From Aptenodytes patagonicus (Eukaryota > Chordata > Aves > Sphenisciformes > Spheniscidae), in assembly GCF_965638725.1 (NCBI RefSeq), contig NC_134960.1, forward strand, positions 5,830,501 to 5,894,500: a stretch of DNA of 64,000 nt, written 5' to 3'. The position numbers and the translations under genes were made by a program. Under the pieces are notes generated by a model. The model had not been told where the DNA came from. It ran no database searches and saw only the letters and a list, made by a program, of their open reading frames with translations. Every line of letters starts with the position of its first letter. The first letter of the stretch is position 1. Below are positions 47,701-59,700 of the stretch, in pieces.

Positions 47701-50700
47701 CTCTTCCAAAATCCACTCAAATTTAGTGCCCTCATTTGATCTCTTTCATTTTACCTCGCAACAGATATGACGACTGCTCATTATCAGTCTTGTCCCTCAT
47801 GTTTGCAGCAGGTTGCTGAAACCTCACTGTGGCTGGTTTGGTATTTCATGTTTCTGACACATCTTTGCTACCTTGGGGTTCCTTCCTAAAGAATGTGATC
47901 AATGATCAGAACACTTGAAACACCATCTCTGCCCACTCCCCTCTCCCTGAAACCAACTGCAGAATTTCCATTACTCCAGTAAGAGAAGGAAAGAGCCCAA
48001 TGTTGCACTTTTTACTCATCCGTCCACCCATCCATCCATCAATCTATCCATTTTTTCACCACTACAAGCTATTCTGGTGCTCTTTGGGCAGCACTATAAA
48101 CAGAGGTCTTCCTGTTATGTTCAGCATCCAGTGATGAAATTCTGCCATTGATGTATGATCTCAGTGGGAGCCCATACGCAGTTCTGGGGAAGAATTTTCC
48201 ACCCTCTTTCTTTTCTGGCAGTGTGTGAAATCTCCAACTCTCCCTCTCCAGCCAGGAAGTCTCTTTCCTTATTGAGGCACTCACTGAAATGCTGCTCCAA
48301 ATCCCACTGGAATCAGTGGAAAGACTCCAACTGGCTTCCACGGACTTTGGATGAAGCCCTGATCAGGCACTCCATTCCCTGCGGTGCTTTGGGTTAAAAG
48401 CTATTGTGTAGAGAGAGAAGAGTATGTTGATTCATGACGCACTGACTCATTACTGTGGTGTCTGGGCACACACTAGGGGCATTACCTCACGTCCAGAGTC
48501 TTTACGCTTTCAACGCTGGGAACAGACATTCCCTGGTTGTGTACAGCCGCAAGCCATCTGCCCTGGTCAAAGCAGGTTAGGAGGAGCAAGCCAGAAAGCA
48601 GAACATCAGGATGCTGGCCAGTCTCAGGCTAGGACATACTCTCACCAGGAAGGAATGGCAATGATCTGCCAGTGACAGCTCTACCAACAGGTCCCATCCT
48701 TGCCGTGAGAATACAGGTCATCAGTTGGTCTGGCCATGGTCAACATGTGCCCCAGGCCCTGCTCTTACGGATCTCATCACATCAGTTCATCTAGAGCAAA
48801 CAGCGATCGCAGGAGACGCTTTGCATGCAGACAAATCATACCTTGGTGCCATCCAGAGGGTCTTTATGTACAAATGCCTGCACAAACTCCTCAGGTCCAA
48901 TGTGACTTAGCCTTTCCTATTAGAGGGGGGGAAAAAGAGAGAGAGGAAGAAATAAGAAAGCACCCCAGAATCTCTTCTGTTTCTCTTGGTAAGACATCCC
49001 CATTATCTGGTGTTACTGAACTGGTAATCAGCCAACTAGCACCAGACATTAAAATTCATAAGAACAATTAGAGTTATTTCAGCAGAAAGAAGAAAATGAG
49101 AATAAATATGTCTCATTACTGACAGGCCACAGTAAGAACCCTCTCCACTGCACAGAGAGAAAGGTGCTGGATGCACAAGGCTCTATCTGGGGGCCAGCAG
49201 ACCTCAGTTCTGTGCTTGGCGCTGCCACAGACCTGCTGTGGTCCAGCATTACTCAACAGCCTTGTTTCCCAGCTGTTAAAATGGCAGTGATGCTATGATC
49301 TGGTAACCATAGCAATCCATTGCTCATCTGCACACACAGTGCCCTGACCCTGCCTCCCTACCCAGTGAAGCTCAGGTGATACCCCAAGGTGGTGGCTCTG
49401 TGCCACTGGGGAAGGAAGGCACTGAAGATGCACAGGCTTCCATTAAAGGCATTGCTTACACTGTAGTGTCCCAGGCATTACCCAAAACGAGAGTAAATAC
49501 AGCATCCAGATCTCTCTTAGCAAAGAACAGTCCATCTCCACCAGCTCCTGAACAAACCTGGCAGTTCCAACCACACCACTGGCCTTCTTATTAGGCTTTT
49601 CAATTCCCTTAAACATGGTTATTAGAAAAAAAAATTTATTGTAGGCCACAAAGGTATTTCAGAGGAGATATTTTGGAATTCCTACAGCCCGAACTTAGAA
49701 CACTCAAGCAACAATAAAATTAACGGTAGTTTTGCTTAAGTGAAAATTTTATGGCCACTCCTATGCTGTTTCTCTTGGCTTCTCACCTTGCCACTGATAA
49801 CTGTATAGGACTTTTACTAGCAAATAACTGTTATTAAATAAATAGCAAATAATTCTTACTAACAAATAAGCTTCAGACAGTTTCAGTGCAGAGTAGTTGG
49901 TGTACTGGATGCCATAAGTGAAAGAGAAGGTAGGCAGCATTGATTACAGTGAAGTGGAATGAAAACCTCTAGCTGCATCAGTTTTAAAAGTGCAGCGGTG
50001 CCCCAGGTACAGGGAATCTCCCCTTGGAAGACAGTTGTACTGTGGAGGAAAAGAAAAGCAAGAAAAAAACTCCAGGCAAAAGGACTTCTACTCTCTGGCT
50101 TAAGTTATACAAAGCAAAGAGAGCCAAAGTTGCATGTTCTGAAAACTAACCAAGGTGAGAAGATGATCCTAAATTTGGGGTTTCTGAACTACTCCGCTTC
50201 TTGACAAATAGAATAGCAACTACCTTCAGAATTCCCAAGGCTAATTCACTCCAATCCACAGTCCATTTCATGGTTTGTTTTTCCAGCCTTCCTCTCAAGG
50301 ATGAACACTGTCTACAGGAGGACAGGCAGCAGGGAATCATTACAGCATCAAGAGATCTGCAGATGGCAGCAATGTTTTATGTTCTTCTGTGAACATCCAG
50401 GAGGTCTACACGGAGGACCTGAACCTGGGAGAAGGGTGTGCAACACAACAGTCTGTCCAACATCTTGGTACTGCAATTGGAGCGATTAACCATCAAAACC
50501 CTATTTAAGAGTGAACTGCAGTCCAAGGAGGGAAACAGCAGGGCTTTGTGCGGGTGGTATGTGCATACCCTTGTATGTCCATGCACAAAGTCCCAAAGGG
50601 AAGAATGAAAAACGCATCAGACAACTCAAGCTTTGTGTATCTGTAGGAATGGATTTGAACTGTTAAAATTTCTTCCAAATTAATAAAAGGGCTATTGACC

Positions 50701-53700
50701 AGCCATTTCAGTAGCACCTTCAGGTTGTGGGGCTCAGAGCACCTTACAGAAGTGGGAACCCCTTGACCTTCCCGTGACTATGACTCGCATTTCCCAAATA
50801 AGCAAGCTGAAAAGGTAAAGTGACCCGCCCCAAGATGCACAGGAACGCTCTGATATATAGCTTGCTTCCCAAGCATCTCTTGACCTGTCAAACCCTGCCT
50901 CCTGCTGCAGTGCTGATACAGCACGGGATGTGCTGCAGCAGTGCAGACATTTTTTGGTTGTGTCTGGAATACTTAGCAGCTGATGGCTTAAAATAATATC
51001 TCTGACTGCAGAAGTTGGGAACCATTCCCACTTACCAGCTCCACATGTGTCAGCTGCTGAGCCAGAGTGTAAGGGTCGCTGCAGACGCTCAGGATTTCTC
51101 TCTGAATTGACGGAGGTTTACTTTTAAAGGCAACCAGCTTATCAGAAACAGTAGCACTGATCTTGACAATCCCTTCTTGCCCATGGCTGAGGGTTGCAAG
51201 CTTCTGATTCAGGGTTTGCAAAAGCTGATTCATCTTTTTCCAGTAGGCCTGGAGAGACAGGGAGAGAAAGAAACATAAACCACCCACAGACCTTGACAAA
51301 GGAGTGTTTTTATGCTGAATTTTCCCTTCTGCAGAATACTCCTAAGCCAGCAACAGGTTACCATTTTATTTTCAACAAGCCTATTTCAGAATAACCAGTT
51401 GGCTTAATTACAGTTCTGTGCTCTGGACCACAGAAACACTGCAGTCAAGAGAAGAGGCAGGCAGGACTGGTGGGTTGGGCTGGCACTGATACCCGCATAT
51501 TCCTGCCAACATCAGGATCAGAGGAGAGGTAATGCTACAACATGAGTTATTGCAGCTTTCTGGAGCACAGCAGCATTCAGTACCTATCCTTTATGTCAGC
51601 TACATGTTGGCCGAGAACTCTACCTGTTAGTGGTGCCTAGTCAACTCCTATTTATTAGGAATAAGAAATGTTTCTAACACTATTCTCTCCATCCTTTTGA
51701 GCTGAGAGCAGCAGAAGCATGCTGCTACTTGCTACCCAGTTGGAGTGGTCTGAGCATCATGCAGCTTTGAGTATTTAATATCCAAAATGTTAACTGCTAC
51801 TGAAGGAAGCTCATATCGTATTCCAAGCACAGCCATGTGCTCAGCAGGATGATCATTACTAAGTTGCTCAGGTTGTTCTTAGAGCTAGAGCAGCTCTTGA
51901 CAGTGAGTGGAGCTGCTGGCCATGGAGGATCGGCAGAAAGAAATGCCTTCAACTCTTCATGACTGACAGATGCAGACATCATAAAACTGAGATAATTGAG
52001 AGAACTGGTGGACGGGCTCTAAAGACAAGGATTAATTGGAAATGTCCTTGGGCAAAAGCCTCACGTGGAGCACGGGGTGTACCCTGCTGAGGAACACGGC
52101 CTCGTGGGCTTTCCCAGCCAGAAAAAGGAGCATCAGGCATGGGTGCAATGGGTGCTTGCTCAATTTCAAAGAGCACGGTCACTTGGGAAAACAGTTTGCA
52201 GGCTGGCCTACTGCCAGCTCCTCTTCCAGCACAAAGACACACAGTGGAGAGATCCTCTGGCTGCTCACAAGTGGAATAACTCCTCACTCCCCATCCAAAC
52301 AGAATTTAGTAACGTCAAGTTGCCGGTGACATCAGTTTGTTATCTGTCAGCGTGAAACCAGAGCTGGCACAAAGCCCTCTTCTGTTACATCTGTACTGCG
52401 CAGCAGATGTACACCCTGGCACCCTCCACACAGTCCTCATCATCACAACAGGGACTTGGCCGGAGTGTGCCTTCCCATGAAGACCAACACACACCTGTGT
52501 TGCATCCCAAGCTGGATGCAGCCCAAGGGAAGTCTTGGGAAGTACTCCTGAATCCCATGGTTTAGATACAGCCTTTGTCTTCTTCAGACTTTTGTAGACT
52601 GTGGATAGTCTTCAGTGTTAGGCGTTGACAGCGCTCATGTTTTAGGTGTTCAAGGTACCAGAAGCCAGAGTCAGTGCTCTTCTCGCCTATGCAGGATCCC
52701 ATCTGCACACTGGAAGCAGCATCTCCTACTACTTCACAGTGAAGAATAACACGTTCACATCTACCCTGTTTCCATTACAGTTCAAGGCTGGAAACCTTCA
52801 GAACATCCCAAGTACTTCAACTTTTGCTGCAACACTAACTTTCATACAGCTTTTCTAGCAGAAGGTTTCACATTGCTGAGGAACCTCTCATTTCACTCAA
52901 GGAAGGTGCTCTCTTGAGCTGGGATGGAACACGGGCCAGACAAGCAGGATGTAGTCAGGCTTTCTTTCAAAATAGAGCTGGTAAGTCCGAAATGAAGCAA
53001 GTACCTAGAAGGCAGGAGGGACTTGTCTTGGAGAATGGCAACACGTTATATTTGGAAGCAAGTCACACAGGAGGAGTGAAAATCAAGTGAGGAAGATGTA
53101 AAAATAAATAATTTAAATAATTTTTTAAAAAATTAAAAAACATTCTTTCAGTTTTTATCTGTTCCTGATGTATACTAGCTCCAAGGAAGAGAGATTACTT
53201 CATGTAAATCCCCATTCAAACAGATGGTCACACCTTTGATTTACAAAGACTGTCCTGGACCCAAACTACTGCACACCATCTAAATATTTCTCTGCTTTAC
53301 ATCCAGATGTGTTTGCAAATCTCAGCACAGCTTATCAAGCTCTATATTAATAGAATGTTATTTTTTAGTGGAAACTCAAATAGCAACATATTTGGTATTT
53401 TGTGAACATATTTTGTAAACAGGGGAATTAGTTTCAGGGTGGGGGGCAGGCACGGCACTGAAATCCAAGTCTTCTACAGAACATAAAACATTTGGCTAAA
53501 AAACTTAGCTGAAAACCCAGTTCTCTTTCAAAAAGGAGTTTGGATGAGAAATCTTGGACCAGCCATGTCTGTGCAGTATCAAATTCTTCACTGTTTGGAT
53601 GAAAAGCCAAAAAGCAGCATAAAATTGCTTGAAAGACATGCATATTAGCCAGCCTTTCAATAAATTCTTATCAAGAGATCTAGTTTCACCTCGTTTTGTA

Positions 53701-56700
53701 GGGAATACGGCATAATAATACAGATATAGACAACAGTAAGAGAAGACTCAGGTAAGCCAACCACCTAATAAAAAATGAAATGAGAGACCCTTAATGGACA
53801 CAAAAAAGATTATTCAGAAATTAGAGCTCTTGAAGAGACTCACTGAAAATTGGTTGGGTGCACCCTTGCCTAGAAAGCTTTTCTGTGCGTGTTGGGGGAG
53901 GAATTAAAAAAAAATCCTGCTTTTGCCCTTTTAAAAGCATTTCCTGCCTTCTTTAAACTATGTTCACTAAGCGAAAACAACATTGTTCATTGCCTTCAAC
54001 ATGCCGGTAATTACCTTACCACAAAGTGACCCCCCATCGTACAGGGGCTGCATGCTGGACTCTTATCAACCGATTTCACTTCGTTGCCACATTAACAGTC
54101 AAAAGAAGCATACTACTGTTTAATATTTAAAGAAAATGTTTCGTTCTTAACTGGGAAAGTTGCTCTGAAGACGGCAGGCCTCAGCAGGTGGCTTAGGAGC
54201 TCAAATTTTAATTACAATCTCTAACTCTAAATGCAAATCACAGCACTTACTAAGAAATGCTTCTCAGCATGGACACCTTTATAAACACATCACAGAGCCT
54301 TTAGAAAGTGGACTCTACAAAGGACAGGAGCATACACTGCAGGGGAAAATCCTGCATTAACCTACATGGACTAGATGACCTCACAAATCTTTCAATCTTT
54401 AATTTCTATGATCCACAATGGGAACAACTTTCTTCCAAACAACTAATGGCACCACCACTCTTTCGTGCTGTCCCTTAAAAAAGGAAATTTGCGTTTGCAG
54501 GATAAGCTGTTTCTTAAATTAATTATTGATTTTGCTCAGGCATAATCACTTGCAATTATAGTGCCTAGTAATATTTGAAAAGCAATGATTTGCCCCAAAG
54601 GGCAGCCATAAGCATCGGTACACAGCTATACCCACTCCGGAGCAAAGGTGTGCAGCACTTGCTCAGGTTAGGCAAATAAACTATTGCTTTGTATGCAAAA
54701 AGTTGATTTTTAGCATTTATGGCTCTTCACCAGGGCAGCTACTGCTTTTAAAGAGCACCCATAAAGCTCCTGTTCTCTGCCCTTCTGGCCGGTTCCTTCT
54801 TTCCAGTGGACGTGATTTTGGTGGGTCTGTATGAGTTTCTCCCATTTCAGATGCTGAAGAGCTGCAAGGCACCTTTCTTGGTGGCTGGCAGGAGCAAGTT
54901 CATTGCCTCTTCCCCTTGAGGAGAAGTTTTACTGCTCTGGTCAATGGAATTGAGGCCACTTCGGCTCCTTCTAAAACTCTGAAGTTCCCTTCACCTCCAT
55001 CAAAGTGTCACGCAGCTTCCCCTTCCCACCCCTCCTCTTCCACGGGCTGGCCAGCCCAGCCAGCCAAGCCATGTCAGCCTACAGCCACCCAAAAGTGCCA
55101 GCCGTGATGCCATCCCAGCCCAAGAGCAGCTGTTTCCATTTCTCTCGTGTTTCATGTGGGTAGGAGGGTCCAATTTAATTTCTGTTGCGCTGCAACCCTG
55201 CTAATTCCTTCTCTGTTCTCTCCACCCCTCTCTTTCTTGGACTCACAGGTATGCGCTTTTTATTCTACTGAACTGCACCCATCTGTGGCCTGAAGCCAGG
55301 CCTTGATGTAGCCAATGGAACTGAATTCTTCCACATCCCATGGTTAACCTAGAAGTAATTAGAGACTCTCTATGTACTATTTGCTCTTATCCTTATTATT
55401 TTCATGGATTTTGTGGTATTTTTAATGTTTCTGAATTATTTTATGGGTTTCACCCACCTGAATTTGCAAGCAGGTCTCCCAGAGACTCCATTCACTGTGT
55501 CCTACTCTGCCACACACGGCTCATGCATTTGAATGCCAAGACCATGCAGCCATCTAGACTGAGTTTTGCCCAGCAGGCCACACACTGCTGTCTTCTGCCA
55601 CTTTCACGCTCCCAGAGAAGCTACATGTCCATAAACATTTGTATTTTCTTTAAATGTAAGGACTGTCCCTTGGTATCTCACCATATCAGCCAAACAGGCT
55701 GGATTCAACAGGAGCTATCTCTTGGCCCATAGATACTGTGAACTTCGATGGGGATTCCGGTGGCATCAGTCAACCTGTGATCAGAGTCTGCTGCTCTGTG
55801 CCTGCTCACCTCCTGTCTGGGTCCCTGCTTTACAATATCAGCCAGCTCAAGCACAGGGCCTTGTGAACTCTTTTACACAGGACAGGAAGGTGTAAGCCAA
55901 ACCCTTGTTAGATTCACTAATGAAAAAGATGACAAAATGCAAAGATTCTTTCAAAAAAATTACCAGGCTGAAGACATGTAAAGTAGGGAATGGAAAATTA
56001 GATTTCGGCACAGGTGACCAAGGACGGAAGCAAATGGAGAAGGTGAGACAAAAAAAGGGCCATAAACACCCTGTGGTGGTTCCACTTTCACGACGACTCA
56101 TTTTCTTAGAGAAAGGAAGCCTTCACCAGGTACCTTCAGGCAACTGATGATCTTTTTTAGCTCCCCAATGTAATCACTTGATGACCGGCTGCTTGCTCCG
56201 CTCCCCATTCACTAAACTAAACGTCCCGGAGCGCTCCCTGAGCTGCTGCTTAGCCAGGATGGCTGCTCTCAGGTCACGATACTTCACTCCTCTGCCAGAC
56301 TATAACTTGGGAGATCACAGCTCTGTTGCTGTTTGAATTGTGACCACCACATTCAGTCCATGCTATTCCTCAGATCTTCCGCCTGTGAAATGGGAATGTT
56401 ATTCTCTTACAATTCGATGCGTAGTAGACAAATTCCACTGATCACTCCCAATGTGTCCCCATGTCACTGCCACAGGGGTACCTAAACTAAGAGGTGTGGC
56501 TTTCAGGGAAGCTACTACAGGTTTTAACCATTAGAGAACAAAGCTGTGAGAGTTCCCAGGAAGAGGCATGGAACAGAACGTGGCAAAAGGAGGAAAAGGA
56601 GGAACCAAGTGGGAAAATGAACTTAACATCTCCACACAACATCCCAGGTCAGACATCCTCACCTCATCACACGGGGCTATCCTGTGAATCATGTCTTTCA

Positions 56701-59700
56701 GATGGCCAATCATCCGCTCTTCCTGAAAGTCATACGGGAACGTCTCTGTCCACTCTGTCAGCAACTGTAAGATTTTGGGTCCAAATTTTCTGATCCGAGC
56801 CTGAAATGGAAACCAGAACGATGGATAGGGATTGAAACGTGTTTACTCATTAAAATCTCCCAGCAAATATGTATGTCACTGAAAGTGGGGCCAGTTCAGT
56901 GAGAAGGCACTTACGTTGCACCTGCAAAATCTGCACATATGCAAACAAATAGTGTGGTGCATAAATGATACATTTTGGCATGCAAAATATACCAGTACTT
57001 AGATGCTATGCACAACTGCCTGTTTTACATGCAGATTTAAGTATTCTGCACATGTAATTGGCCGGTTTATGGTTGGATGGACATTTTGTTGGTGCAACCT
57101 TTATACGTTTTTTAAAAACATCTGGCGTTTTTGCTGATTTGAACCATGTGTTCTTCCCTTTTGTACTTACAACCCTCCTACATTTTCATCCTTCCCTGAA
57201 AAATTAATTGGAATGTATTTCTTGACCAACAAAGAGGCGTTTTTTGCTTCTTTGCTTTCTGGCCGTACGAAAAAACTGCTTAGTGACCAGTGGCAGGTGT
57301 AACATGAGGAAGAAAAGATGGACAAAACACCAGCACTTTAGTAACTTTACCTGGGCTACTGATAATGTTGCTCTCTTCCCACATGAGCTCAAGGTCATGA
57401 TAGGACAAGGACACCCACTCACATAATACACAGCTGGCGCCCACTTTGCTTTTGATGTAGATTTATGAGAGAATGCAGCAGTGGGAATAGTCAGGAAGAC
57501 ATGGGGCAAGGAGGGAAATGTGGGGAAGAGCACAACTGGTGCATTAGTATTATCTCAAAAGACGGCCAGTGCGGCTGCTTCCAAAGCTTTCATCCTCCAT
57601 TACCCAAGAACGCGTGAAAAGGAAATTGCATTAAACAACAAACTGCATTTTTATTTACAGAAAACACAGACCAAAACAAACACCCTCCTTCTGCATCCTA
57701 CGTACTGTAGCTAAAGTGCACCCTGTAATCAGGAAAAATTATACTCTTGAGCTCCACAGCTCTCTGCTTTTCAACCAAGGTGGTTAAAATGCATATTTCA
57801 GCTTTGCACCAACAACCGGTTTCAATGAACCACATCTCTAAAAATAACTGCTGTCAGCTAGCATTAAGCTCACGCTCAAAGACCAGCAGGTGGCTGCTAA
57901 AAGGAAAGCTTTATTGGACACTACAAAGGTCTGGGAAGACATTTGCTCCAGCTGTGTAAACTGCTATTATGAATTGAAGGAGAGGACTTCGTGCAAGTCA
58001 CAGGACACGGCTCAGGGGATGGGAGATCGCTTGTGTCCAAGTTTCAAAGTCAGCCCCACTCTCAGGAACACAAAATCAGCTTGTCCCACCAACTCTGTGT
58101 TACTACAGGCTAGTCCAAACTGCAGACTCACCTCAGGCAGATTGGGTGATCTTTGTAATACGATAATGTTTCTCATTTCTTGCTAAGTTTAACGAGCAGC
58201 AAAACTTTGCAATGCTCACATTTTAATCCTCCTAAATTTGCATCTCCCATAGCATCAGAGAACAGAACCCGTAACACCTCAGAAAAATTGTTTTGGATGC
58301 TGCACCTCCTACAGATAGTTCTATTAGCACGGACTGTACGGGCAACCCAAGTATCAGATTTCTACGTAGTCTGGCTGATTGCTCTCCGTAGTGAGGGCAG
58401 AGCTCCTGTTACTCACGCAACCAGTTGCCTGGGCAAAAACAAGCACACGCGTTCAGATGTTGGTGATTCAGTATGTGATGCCAAAAATACCGTTTCAAAG
58501 CTGGAAAGGCTGATCTTGAGAATCATTTCAGAATTCTGGGGCTTTTGGAAAGTTGCAACTAATGCACATTCTTCTCCCCTCCACTGCACTGAAAATGCAT
58601 CTCCTGCTCCAGGTAACGTACTGGATAGGTCTCCATCAATGCACCGAGGAGAGCTTGGGTGAAATCCAGCACTGAATAGGATCCAGTGGGATCCATCTCC
58701 ACTGTAGTGTCTGTGGGACTGCCAGAGGATGCACGTGTGTTGCTACACACTGTATCAGTCTGCGCAGTCCTGAGGGCAAAACAGTACGAGTGCTGACGCA
58801 GTAACAGCTTGGATTTTCTCATTCTGTTAGCTTGTCACAGCCTCACTACTGCTTCAACTCATTCCTGGTGTGCCAGACAGCGCCGCTCTGCAGCACAGCT
58901 GTGTGGACGATCTGTCAGTGCCAGCAACGGGAAGGCAGTGGGTAGCTGCATGCTGTTACGTAGCGTTCAAAGTGACAGGTAAGGCCAAGAGGAAACATTA
59001 CTGTACCAGAAGCAAGAAAGCAAAAGAGCAGACGCATTAAGTAAAAATGGGAAAAAGAGTGGTGTGTCGACATATGCAGTTGACAGTGTGTGAGGTTTAC
59101 GTCCTACCTCCTTGCATCCCTCAGGCTTCATCAGAGCCTTAAAGAAGTTAAGAAGGAAAGTCACCTGGGAAGACTGAGACAGGGGGAAAGGGAAAATTAG
59201 AAGAAGATTTGAAGTGACTAGTGCCTGGAGCACTACTCTTGGACATGGATGCTAGGATGCCTCAATGTCAGGATCTCGGCGGCAACCATCATTCTTTATG
59301 AGAAAGTTTCATTCAATCCGAAGGGAGGCAAAGGACACACACCAGAGCCCCAGAATTCTCTGCCCACTGAAAATACCTCACATTTTTCTGCTGTAAAGAT
59401 AAACTAACCTTGTCCAGCACGGGGTCGTCCAGCCGCTGCTGCTCAATGCACTTGTGACAAACTCGAGACAAAAGCTCATGGGGTTCGATGAAGAGTCTGG
59501 AACTCAGCAGGAATGTAAAGATATAGGCTTTCTGCAGGAGAAAGACAAGCAGACCTGCTGTAAGCAGCCGCACAGTGGGTAATATTAGCCATAAATCCCC
59601 GAACTCCATGGTTTTTGCATTTCCACTGGGACAGACCTTTATGTCTAAAAGACGTAAGGATTCCTGACCCTGAAAATGGAACTGGTTACAGTGGGTGCAG

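Larger units (their letters stand above)
51249..56662 (-). other. RASGEF1C: RASGEF1C intron (5.4 kb)
   Basis: The largest intron seen. It holds a CR1 tail at about 54310-54415, a MIR-like piece at about 56340-56415 and an A/T-rich stretch at 53100-53140. No exon recognised. Confidence 0.6.

Noticed and set aside
58180-58662. 160-codon plus-strand frame inside a RASGEF1C intron
   Set aside because: No similarity recognised, antisense to an intron, no regulatory context.
58559-58822. Minus-strand frame containing MDPTG, reminiscent of the RASGEF1C exon motif HQMDPTGN
   Set aside because: The match is five residues only. The real exon for that segment was found at 42129-42224 with correct splice sites and phase.
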